Source of the DNA: Spirochaetales bacterium
GTDB lineage: Bacteria > Spirochaetota > Spirochaetia > Treponematales > UBA12059
Length of the DNA stretch: 5,056 bases
NCBI GenBank assembly: GCA_016938515.1
Contig: JAFGUM010000157.1
Coordinates: 1-5,056 of the forward strand
Direction of reading: 5' to 3'
Under the pieces are notes generated by a model. It was not told the DNA's origin. It did no database searches and was given only the letters and a program-made list of their open reading frames with translations. The position numbers were made by a program, and so were the translations under genes. Below are positions 1 to 4,718 of this stretch, in pieces. Each line of letters starts with the position of its first letter. The first letter of the stretch is position 1.

Positions 1-67
1 TAGGGGCTTATTAAAAAACCTGACCCGGCGGTAGCCGAATCAGGTTTTTTAGCCCCTAGGGGAGTCG
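1..67. repeat. Direct repeat copy 1: tRNA-Glu 3' end plus terminator
   Basis: Every base of this stretch recurs at 186-252 (offset 185). Read on the minus strand it contains the last 17 bases of tRNA-Glu (67 down to 51), then the terminator hairpin (50 down to 13), then the start of an inverted tRNA-end copy (8 down to 1). Identity stops at 68, where this copy reads ccc and the true tRNA reads aacccc, so it is not a second full tRNA gene. The left limit is set by the window edge, so the repeat probably extends upstream. Perfect identity suggests recent duplication or gene conversion. Confidence 0.93.
13..50. terminator. Bidirectional rho-independent terminator, copy 1
   Basis: An 11-bp stem AAAAAACCTGA (13-23) / TCAGGTTTTTT (40-50) is extended by a CGGC/GCCG stem across a 2x2 mismatch, with a 4-nt GGTA loop. 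A-tract and T-tract flank both sides, so it could stop transcription in either direction. It is identical to the terminator just after tRNA-Glu. Here it would end any minus-strand RNA read through the first terminator or started inside the 118-bp spacer. Confidence 0.8.
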
Positions 68-185
68 CCCTTCCACTCGCGAACTTCGTGTTCGCTCGTT
101 CCAGGCCGGGGTAACACCCTGTCGGCGCCATCCATGGCGCCTTTTCGCCGCTCTCGCGGCGCGGGTGTTACCCGTTCGACTCCCC
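68..185 (-). other. 118-bp structured spacer between the repeat copies (possible ncRNA)
   Basis: No gene is seen here, but the stretch is dense in inverted repeats. As minus-strand RNA, an 11-bp stem (173-163 with 119-109, GGGTAACACCC/GGGTGTTACCC) encloses two hairpins: CGCCGC-GAGA-GCGGCG (161-146, GNRA-type loop) and GGCGCCAT-GG-ATGGCGCC (141-124), joined by AAAA and GACA linkers. This makes a three-way junction. A further hairpin GCGAAC-ACGAA-GTTCGC lies at 95-79. The GNRA loop exists only on the minus strand (the plus strand gives TCTC), which is the direction of tRNA transcription. Whether it is a stable RNA, part of a repeat unit or a mobile remnant is unknown. Confidence 0.5.
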
Positions 186-252
186 TAGGGGCTTATTAAA
201 AAACCTGACCCGGCGGTAGCCGAATCAGGTTTTTTAGCCCCTAGGGGAGTCG
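186..252. repeat. Direct repeat copy 2: real tRNA-Glu 3' end plus terminator
   Basis: This 67-base stretch is identical to 1-67. Here the minus-strand sequence 252-236 is the genuine 3' part of the T-arm and acceptor stem of tRNA-Glu. The copy runs through the terminator and into the inverted tRNA-end arm (193-186 within the repeat). The two copies define a 185-bp repeat unit. Confidence 0.93.
198..235. terminator. Bidirectional rho-independent terminator of the tRNA operon
   Basis: An 11-bp stem AAAAAACCTGA (198-208) / TCAGGTTTTTT (225-235) has an inner CGGC/GCCG stem (211-214/219-222), a 2x2 internal mismatch and a 4-nt loop (215-218). On the minus strand the six-U tract (203-198) follows the stem directly. 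Its first A doubles as the discriminator base of tRNA-Glu, so the tRNA has essentially no trailer before the terminator. Confidence 0.88.
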
Positions 253-306
253 AACCCCTCTTTAAAGATTGAGAATCTTTTGTCCTAACCGATAGACGAA
301 GGGGCC
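235..306 (-). tRNA. tRNA-Glu (anticodon CTC)
   Basis: The cloverleaf is complete on the minus strand. The acceptor GGCCCCT (306-300) pairs with AGGGGCT (242-236) with a G1-U72 wobble. The D-stem is GTCT/GGAC. The anticodon stem AAAGA/TCTTT encloses loop TTCTCAA, so the anticodon CTC (273-271) decodes GAG. The T-stem AGGGG/CCCCT encloses TTCGACT. U8 is present, the discriminator is A73 at 235, and CCA is not encoded and must be added after transcription. It lies 46 bp downstream of tRNA-Gln in the same direction and directly before the terminator. Its last 17 bases are duplicated at 67-51. The A/U-rich anticodon stem is weaker than is usual for tRNA-Glu, but every stem is intact. Confidence 0.95.
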
Positions 307-352
307 GTATCGGGAGGGAATCGTGGATACGACGGACCCCCTGCAGAGAGAA

Positions 353-423
353 TTCCCCAGGGAGGATTCGAACCCCCACAAGCAGATCCAGAGTCTGCTG
401 TGCTACCATTACACAACCGGGGA
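353..423 (-). tRNA. tRNA-Gln (anticodon CTG)
   Basis: On the minus strand the acceptor TCCCCGG (423-417) pairs with CTGGGGA (360-354, one G-U pair) and the discriminator is A at 353. U8 and U9 are in place. The D-stem is GTGT/GCAC with an AATGGTA loop. The anticodon stem GCAGA/TCTGC encloses CTCTGGA, so the anticodon CTG (391-389) decodes CAG. The T-stem GGGGG/CCTCC holds one G-U pair around TTCGAAT. A start at 424 would extend pairing by one base but misplace U8, so 423 is preferred. CCA is not encoded. It is the first gene of the two-tRNA operon. Confidence 0.93.
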
Positions 424-440
424 AAGGATCGGGCAAAAGG

Positions 441-470
441 AATATAGCGGAAATCTGGCGTTATAGTCAA
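441..470 (-). promoter_or_regulatory. Sigma70-type promoter of the tRNA-Gln/tRNA-Glu operon
   Basis: On the minus strand, -35 TTGACT (470-465, 5 of 6 consensus) and -10 TATATT (446-441, 5 of 6) are separated by 18 bp. The expected start is near 434, leaving a leader of about 10 nt before tRNA-Gln. The -35 box overlaps the TGA stop codon (469-467) of the upstream ankyrin gene, so the promoter is embedded in the end of that gene. Confidence 0.7.
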
Positions 471-1378
471 GAGAATGGCGTGGGATGCGCTTCCAGCTCG
501 GCGTTGATCCGGGGGTTCTTGAACAAGCTGGCGTACTTTCGGGCGCTCAATCCGAGCTTGTCAGCGATGTCTGGATCGGCTCCGTACTCCAACAGGCGTG
601 AGACCATTTCCTCATCGTTCCTGCCAACAGCCAGAATCAGCGCGGTTTGGCCGTCTTTGCTTCGTACGTTTGTCTGGGCTCCTTTGCCCAGCAGATAGTC
701 GAGCATGGCCATATCGCCCTGCTGGGCGGCGTCCATCAGCGGCGTGTAACCACGATCATCGCTCTGGGCGTCTATATCGGCCCCGAGTGATAAAAGCAGC
801 TCTACAATGCTACGGTGCCTGCATCTGGCAGCCAGGCAGAGCATCGGAACGCCGGTCTTGTCCCTGAGCTCAGGAGGAAAACCAGAAGCCACAAACAGCT
901 CCACGGCCTTGGTATCGCCTTCCCGAACGCACTGGGCAAACGATTCAGCGTGCCACGAGATGCCCAGCTCAAGAAGCATCGCCTTGGCGGACCTCCTGGC
1001 TTCCCGTTCTGTCCAATCGCTCCTCTCAACATCGTAGTAGCGTAACGTTTTCTCCACTGAATCGAACAGGGGGATATCGACTATCCAGGGTGCTGGCTGC
1101 CAACCCGGAGCTACTGAATACAGCATAAGCGGTGCATTTTTGCCTCGCGCGAGGCCAACCAGGTAAGAAAACCACGCTTCGTCCGCATCCTGTCCGTCTA
1201 CAACGGCGAGCATATGGGAAACTCCGGCCAGGTGAGCGTCTATCCGGGTGCGCGTTTCCACTCGCCACGACTCGTTGAACTTGAGCCCGGTAGTCTCGTG
1301 CTGCTCCGCCGATAGTCTGGCCATAAGGGCTAGTGCTGACGCAGCGTTTCGGCTCGATGTTACAACGGCTATCTTCAA
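467..1378 (-). CDS. Ankyrin-repeat protein with an unassigned N-terminal domain
   Basis: The protein has 303 residues. Residues about 143-298 form ankyrin repeats: four units of about 33 residues starting near 143, 177, 211 and 244, and a divergent C-terminal cap. Consensus pieces visible are IVELLLSLGADI, YTPLMDAAQQGD and MVSRLLEYGADPD. Such repeats bind partner proteins; no enzymatic role follows from them. Residues 1-135 resemble a small alpha/beta domain: strand MKIAVVTSS, strand HMLAVVDG, then DEAWFSYLVGLARGKNAPLMLY, a layout loosely like TIR or nucleoside deoxyribosyltransferase folds. That comparison is inference. No signal peptide or membrane segment is seen, so it is probably cytosolic. 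The start is TTG (1378-1376), chosen because GAGG (1388-1385) lies 6 nt upstream and the N-terminal strand begins there. It is read toward the tRNA operon, whose -35 box overlaps its stop. Its partner and pathway are unknown. Confidence 0.85.
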   Translation of the reverse strand: MKIAVVTSSRNAASALALMARLSAEQHETTGLKFNESWRVETRTRIDAHLAGVSHMLAVVDGQDADEAWFSYLVGLARGKNAPLMLYSVAPGWQPAPWIVDIPLFDSVEKTLRYYDVERSDWTEREARRSAKAMLLELGISWHAESFAQCVREGDTKAVELFVASGFPPELRDKTGVPMLCLAARCRHRSIVELLLSLGADIDAQSDDRGYTPLMDAAQQGDMAMLDYLLGKGAQTNVRSKDGQTALILAVGRNDEEMVSRLLEYGADPDIADKLGLSARKYASLFKNPRINAELEAHPTPFS

Positions 1379-1592
1379 GTCTATCCTCGGTACTGCGTCA
1401 GGTGATCATACTATTCGCGTATGTACTAGAAGAAATGTACGCGGATCCTCGCTTCTAGAATCGGCATAACTAGGCTACAGCCTTGAGTAGAACCAGACGC
1501 CAGACAGTTGCCTGGATAACGCTTGCCCGCTCAAGCCAGCCGGGTCTATAGTCTACGAGTCCTGACCGCACAGAGCACACACGGCGAGGAGT
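1379..1592. promoter_or_regulatory. Divergent intergenic region between ankyrin gene and ThiF-like gene
   Basis: This 214-bp stretch holds no credible gene. For the ankyrin gene, a minus-strand -10 candidate TATGAT (1410-1405) has only a poor -35. It is flanked by an inverted repeat CGCGTA (1416-1421) / TACGCG (1438-1443), and by CTAGAAG (1426-1432) / CTTCTAG (1452-1458), either of which could be a repressor site over the -35 region. A CCAGAC direct repeat lies at 1493-1498 and 1500-1505. None of these is long enough to be conclusive. Confidence 0.4.
1523..1552 (+). promoter_or_regulatory. Candidate promoter of the ThiF-like gene
   Basis: The -35 TTGCCC (1523-1528, 4 of 6 consensus) and -10 TATAGT (1547-1552, 5 of 6) are separated by 18 bp. 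The predicted start near 1559 would give a leader of about 40 nt before the ribosome binding site GAGGAG at 1586-1591. Confidence 0.5.
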
Positions 1593-1598
1593 ATGCCC

Positions 1599-2342
1599 AT
1601 GCAACCCGTTGAGAGATACCAGCGACAGATCGCCTTTTTGGGTATAGGCAGCGCCGGTCAGGCCCGGCTGTCACGGGCGCGAGCTACCATCATAGGCGTG
1701 GGAGCCCTCGGTACGGCCATCGCCAACTCGCTGGCACGAGCTGGCTTCGGCTTCTTGCGGCTCGTCGATGGTGACCGGGTCGAGGTGAGCAACCTGCAGC
1801 GACAGACGCTCTTTGACGAATCTGACGCCGCGGCCCACGCATACAAGGCAGAAGCCGCCGCTGCCCACATCGCGGCTATCAACGCAGCCGTCGCAACGGA
1901 AGCTCTCGTGATGCGGGCTGATTCGTCAAGCATAGACAAGCTCGTACAAGACGTAGACGTTGTACTCGACGGTGCTGACAATTTTGACGTACGCTACCTG
2001 GCCAACGACGCGTGCCGTCGGCTCGGTATACCATGGATTTACGGCGGCGTGCTCGGTGATTCTGGTGTCACCATGAACGTACTGCCAGAGAGCGGCCCCT
2101 GCCTGCGCTGCCTGATGCCCGATGCCCCCGAACCAGGCACCTTTCCCACGACCGAAACCGTGGGTATTCTCAACCAGATAGTCGCGGTAATAGGCAACCT
2201 GGAAGCTATAGAGGCCATGAAGATCGTAGTCGGCAGTCCCGACGTGCGCCGCTCGCTGGTATCGATAAGCCTGTGGGACGCGTCGTTCCACGAGACGATG
2301 GTAGAGCGCTCGCCAGCCTGCCCGGTGTGTGCTCGATTGTAA
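1599..2342 (+). CDS. ThiF/MoeB/HesA-family E1-like adenylyltransferase
   Basis: Enzymes of this family adenylate the C-terminal glycine of a ubiquitin-like sulfur carrier (ThiS, MoaD and relatives) in the cytosol. Numbering from the ATG at 1593: RYQRQ at 8-12, nucleotide-binding GVGALG at 35-40, acidic DGD at 59-61, NLQRQ at 67-71, K85, VLDGADNFDVR at 124-134 with the conserved Asp pair, and zinc cysteines CxxC at 170/173 and 243/246. The length of about 247 residues matches MoeB and ThiF. At the position of the ThiF/MoeB catalytic cysteine (four residues before the conserved Gly, here G191) there is T187, so no acyl-persulfide intermediate is expected. The ATG at 1599 is preferred because GAGGAG ends 7 nt before it, but only 1 nt before the ATG at 1593. 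It converges on metY with a 16-bp gap. Which carrier it serves cannot be told from the window. Confidence 0.9.
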   Translation: MQPVERYQRQIAFLGIGSAGQARLSRARATIIGVGALGTAIANSLARAGFGFLRLVDGDRVEVSNLQRQTLFDESDAAAHAYKAEAAAAHIAAINAAVATEALVMRADSSSIDKLVQDVDVVLDGADNFDVRYLANDACRRLGIPWIYGGVLGDSGVTMNVLPESGPCLRCLMPDAPEPGTFPTTETVGILNQIVAVIGNLEAIEAMKIVVGSPDVRRSLVSISLWDASFHETMVERSPACPVCARL

Positions 2343-2358
2343 GCCACGCTCGCAGCGT

Positions 2359-3648
2359 TTACGTCAGTGCCCCGTCCAGATCGGCGATGATATCCTCCAC
2401 CGCTTCTATGCCTATCGACAGCCGCACAAGGTCCGGCGGGACGCCCGCCGCACGCTGCTGCTCGTCGGAGAGCTGCGAATGCGTGGTGCTCGCCGGGTGT
2501 ATCGCCAGGCTCTTCGCGTCTCCTACATTGGCGACGTGCGAGAACATCTTCAGCGACTCGATGAACTTCTGCCCCGCTGCCCGTCCGCCCTTGACGCCGA
2601 AGACGACCATGCCGCCCGCGCCTTTCGTAAGCGTGCGTTTGGCCAGCTCGTACGAGGGGTCTCCGGGCAGACCGGGGTAACGCACCCAGGCCACCCTGGG
2701 GTGATCCTTCAGGTGCTGCGCGACGGCCAGGCCATTGTCGCAGTGGCGGGGCATGCGCACGTGCAGGGTCTCGAGGCCCTGGAGGAACTGCCAGGCGCTG
2801 TCCGGCGACATGCAGGCGCCCAGGTTGCGCAAGGGTCCCGTCCGGAAACGCAGGGCAAAGGCCATCTTCCGCGACTCCGCTGGCAGGTCGGTAGCCCAGC
2901 GCAGGCCGTGGTAGGCCGGGTCCGGCCGGTTGAACAACTCAAAGCGAGGGTCGGACCAGTTAAAGCGGCCGGCGTCGGTGACGCTGCCGCCGAGGGCGAC
3001 GCCGTGTCCGCTCATCCACTTGGTAAGCGAGTTGATGACGACGTCGGCGCCGAGGTCTATCGTCCGCAGGAGGTACGGGGTCGTAAAGGTGCCGTCGACG
3101 ACGAGCGGCAGGCCGTTAGCGTGCGCTACTTTGGCTATGCCCTCGATGTCGGCGAGGTCGAGCGCCGGGTTGCCAATAGTCTCGACGTAGAGCATGCGGG
3201 TCTCCGGCGTGATAGCTCGCTCGAAATCCGCTGGAGCGTGGCTGGCGGCAAAATGGGTCTTGATGCCCATGTCCGGCAGTATCGCGTCGAACATCGTATA
3301 GGTGCCACCGTACAGGTTGGGCGCGGAGACTATCTCGTCACCAAGTTTGGCGATGGTAACTACGGTATTGAAAATCGCGGCGGTGCCGGAGGCAACCGTA
3401 ACGGTAGCGGCGCCGCCTTCCAGTTCGGTAACGCGGGCTTCCAGCACGTCGTTGGTCGGGTTGCCCAGCCGCGAATAGATGTTGCCGACTTCCTGAAGGG
3501 AAAAAAGCCGCACAGCGTGTTCCGCGCTCTTGAACTGGTAGGCGCTGGTGCGGTACACGGGAACAGCGCGCGACAGCGTTGTCGGGTCGGGCACCTGGCC
3601 TGCGTGAACAGCCGCGGTATCACCCGATCTATAGCGAATAGACTCCAT
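2359..3648 (-). CDS. metY: O-acetylhomoserine sulfhydrylase (PLP-dependent)
   Basis: This cytosolic enzyme replaces the acetyl group of O-acetylhomoserine with sulfide to give homocysteine, the precursor of methionine. Its 429 residues match the usual MetY length and are longer than most cystathionine gamma-synthases (about 380-400). Cys/Met-metabolism PLP family marks: YSRLGNPT at 58-65 (Tyr and Arg bind the neighbouring subunit's phosphate), SGTA at 87-90, NLYGGT at 111-116 (Tyr stacks on PLP), Asp185 in VVDGTF (pyridine nitrogen), Schiff-base Lys210 in SLTKW, HPASTTHSQL at 384-393, and Arg409 in LVRLSIGIE (substrate carboxylate). The ATG at 3648 has GGAGG 5 nt upstream. It is divergent from metA, whose product should make its substrate. 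An O-succinylhomoserine sulfhydrylase (MetZ) is the main alternative, made less likely by length and by Glu111 in MetA. Confidence 0.92.
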   Translation of the reverse strand: MESIRYRSGDTAAVHAGQVPDPTTLSRAVPVYRTSAYQFKSAEHAVRLFSLQEVGNIYSRLGNPTNDVLEARVTELEGGAATVTVASGTAAIFNTVVTIAKLGDEIVSAPNLYGGTYTMFDAILPDMGIKTHFAASHAPADFERAITPETRMLYVETIGNPALDLADIEGIAKVAHANGLPLVVDGTFTTPYLLRTIDLGADVVINSLTKWMSGHGVALGGSVTDAGRFNWSDPRFELFNRPDPAYHGLRWATDLPAESRKMAFALRFRTGPLRNLGACMSPDSAWQFLQGLETLHVRMPRHCDNGLAVAQHLKDHPRVAWVRYPGLPGDPSYELAKRTLTKGAGGMVVFGVKGGRAAGQKFIESLKMFSHVANVGDAKSLAIHPASTTHSQLSDEQQRAAGVPPDLVRLSIGIEAVEDIIADLDGALT

Positions 3649-3731
3649 GATGGCCTCCAGTACGGCGCAACCCGGGTCATAGCGGTGCTATTGCACTTTA
3701 GCCCCTGGTTCTGCGACAATGCGAATGTGTT
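3649..3731 (-). promoter_or_regulatory. Structured metY leader region
   Basis: As minus-strand RNA, two overlapping and mutually exclusive hairpins are possible: GTGC-AATA-GCAC (3696-3685) and ATAGC-ACC-GCTAT (3691-3679). Both lie inside an outer pairing of CGC-AG-AACC (3715-3707) with GGTTGCG (3672-3666). The ribosome binding site GGAGG lies at 3658-3654, just downstream. By eye I find no SAM-I, SAM-II, SAM-III or SAH riboswitch core, so any regulatory role is inference. Confidence 0.3.
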
Positions 3732-3733
3732 AC

Positions 3734-3762
3734 TATTGACAATAACAGACACGCTGTCAATA
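3734..3762. promoter_or_regulatory. Inverted-repeat operator candidate with back-to-back -35 boxes
   Basis: A perfect 8-bp inverted repeat TATTGACA (3734-3741) / TGTCAATA (3755-3762) has a 13-bp centre. Each half contains TTGACA, the full -35 consensus, one per strand. For metA, 17 bp downstream of 3736-3741, the -10 would be AATACA (3759-3764, weak). For metY, 17 bp beyond 3760-3755 on the minus strand, it would be AATAGT (3737-3732, 4 of 6). One protein bound to the palindrome could block both promoters. It does not match the E. coli MetJ box (AGACGTCT). Confidence 0.5.
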
Positions 3763-3786
3763 CAGCCAGCCTGATGGAGGGATACG

Positions 3787-4704
3787 ATGCCCGTACGCAT
3801 ACCCGACGACTTGCCAGCCGCGCGTCAGCTCGAAAACGAAAACATCTTCGTGATGACCAACGAGCGCGCGTACCACCAGGATATCCGCGAACTCCGCATC
3901 GCCGTGCTCAACCTGATGCCCACCAAGATGGTCACCGAGACCCAGCTGCTGCGCCTCCTCGGCAATACCCCCCTTCAGCTGCAGATACGCTTCATCCGCA
4001 TGTCCACCCACGACTCGAAGAACACTTCCAGCGAGCACCTGGACACGTTCTACGAGCCTCTCGACGATGTGCTCCACGAGCGCTTCGACGGCCTCGTGAT
4101 CACCGGTGCTCCGGTCGAGACCCTGCCCTTCGAGGAGGTTGACTACTGGCCCGAGCTGGTGCGGCTGATGGACTGGTCGGCGACGAACGTGTGGTCGACG
4201 ATGCACATCTGCTGGGGCGCGCAGGCGGGGCTGTACCATCACTACGGCATAGGCAAGCGTCCGCTGCCGGCGAAAATGTTCGGGCTGTACTACCACAAGG
4301 CGCTCGACCTGCGGGTACCCCTGCTCCGCGGCTTCGACGAGGTGTTTCTCGCGCCGCATTCGCGGCACACCGAGGTACTGGCATCCGACATCGAGAAGAC
4401 ACCCGGGCTCAGGCTGCTCGCGTCGTCCGACGAGGCGGGGGCTTACCTGGCCGCGACGCCCGACGGGCGGCGGGTGTTCGTTACCGGCCATCCGGAATAC
4501 GACAGGCTGACGCTGAAGGCCGAGTACGACCGTGATGTCGCCAAGGGCCTGCCGATCGCGGTGCCCGCCAACTATTTCCCCGGCGACGACCCTTCGCGAG
4601 AACCGCTGATGACCTGGCGCTCGCACGCTCACCTGTTGTACGCCAACTGGCTCAACTACTGCGTGTACCAGGAGACGCCGTACGACCTCACCGAGCTCGG
4701 CTGA
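3787..4704 (+). CDS. metA: Homoserine O-acyltransferase, predicted to use acetyl-CoA
   Basis: The enzyme acylates homoserine from an acyl-CoA, the first committed step of methionine synthesis, in the cytosol. Its 305 residues match the MetA family closely from end to end: [11 protein letters not shown] at the start, NLMPTK (42-47), nucleophile Cys142 in ICWGAQA, His235 and Glu237 in [12 protein letters not shown] (262-265), [15 protein letters not shown] (277-291). Glu111 follows TGAPV. In this family Glu at this position has been linked to acetyl-CoA use and Gly (as in E. coli) to succinyl-CoA, so the product should be O-acetylhomoserine despite the common label homoserine O-succinyltransferase. 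The start is ATG at 3787 with GGAGG (3776-3780) 6 nt upstream. It is divergent from metY, which would use its product, and convergent with the carB-like gene. Confidence 0.95.
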   Translation: MPVRIPDDLPAARQLENENIFVMTNERAYHQDIRELRIAVLNLMPTKMVTETQLLRLLGNTPLQLQIRFIRMSTHDSKNTSSEHLDTFYEPLDDVLHERFDGLVITGAPVETLPFEEVDYWPELVRLMDWSATNVWSTMHICWGAQAGLYHHYGIGKRPLPAKMFGLYYHKALDLRVPLLRGFDEVFLAPHSRHTEVLASDIEKTPGLRLLASSDEAGAYLAATPDGRRVFVTGHPEYDRLTLKAEYDRDVAKGLPIAVPANYFPGDDPSREPLMTWRSHAHLLYANWLNYCVYQETPYDLTELG

Positions 4705-4718
4705 GCCGGCTGGCCGGG

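Larger units (their letters stand above)
174..255. repeat. 20-bp inverted arms of tRNA-Glu 3' sequence around the terminator
   Basis: Positions 174-193 and 236-255 are perfect inverted 20-mers: T-loop, T-stem 3' strand and acceptor 3' strand of tRNA-Glu, starting GTTCGACTCCCC and ending AGGGGCT on the strand where each reads as tRNA. The terminator hairpin sits between them with a TATT bulge (194-197). The plus-strand copy has no matching T-stem 5' strand upstream, so it is a tRNA-end fragment, not a gene. RNA reading past the terminator would carry 20 nt complementary to the tRNA 3' end. Confidence 0.85.

Noticed and set aside
174..193. tRNA gene on the plus strand ending at 193
   Set aside because: Only the T-loop onward matches tRNA-Glu. 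Upstream bases do not form the T-stem 5' strand or other arms.
1..252. CRISPR array or insertion sequence
   Set aside because: Only two direct-repeat copies are visible, the repeat is a tRNA-terminator fragment, and no transposase or target-site duplication is seen.
2346..2360. ACGCT-CGC-AGCGT hairpin followed by TTT between the convergent ThiF-like and metY genes
   Set aside because: A 5-bp stem with three Ts is too weak to call as a terminator.
3666..3731. SAM-II or SAH riboswitch before metY
   Set aside because: Core conserved segments of these classes could not be found by eye, so only a generic structured leader is reported.
2329..3774. Long plus-strand open frame of 481 codons antisense to metY
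   Set aside because: Its translation is rich in Arg, Gly, Val and His with no family match, and it lies opposite a clear MetY with all catalytic motifs. It is a by-product of GC-rich codon use.
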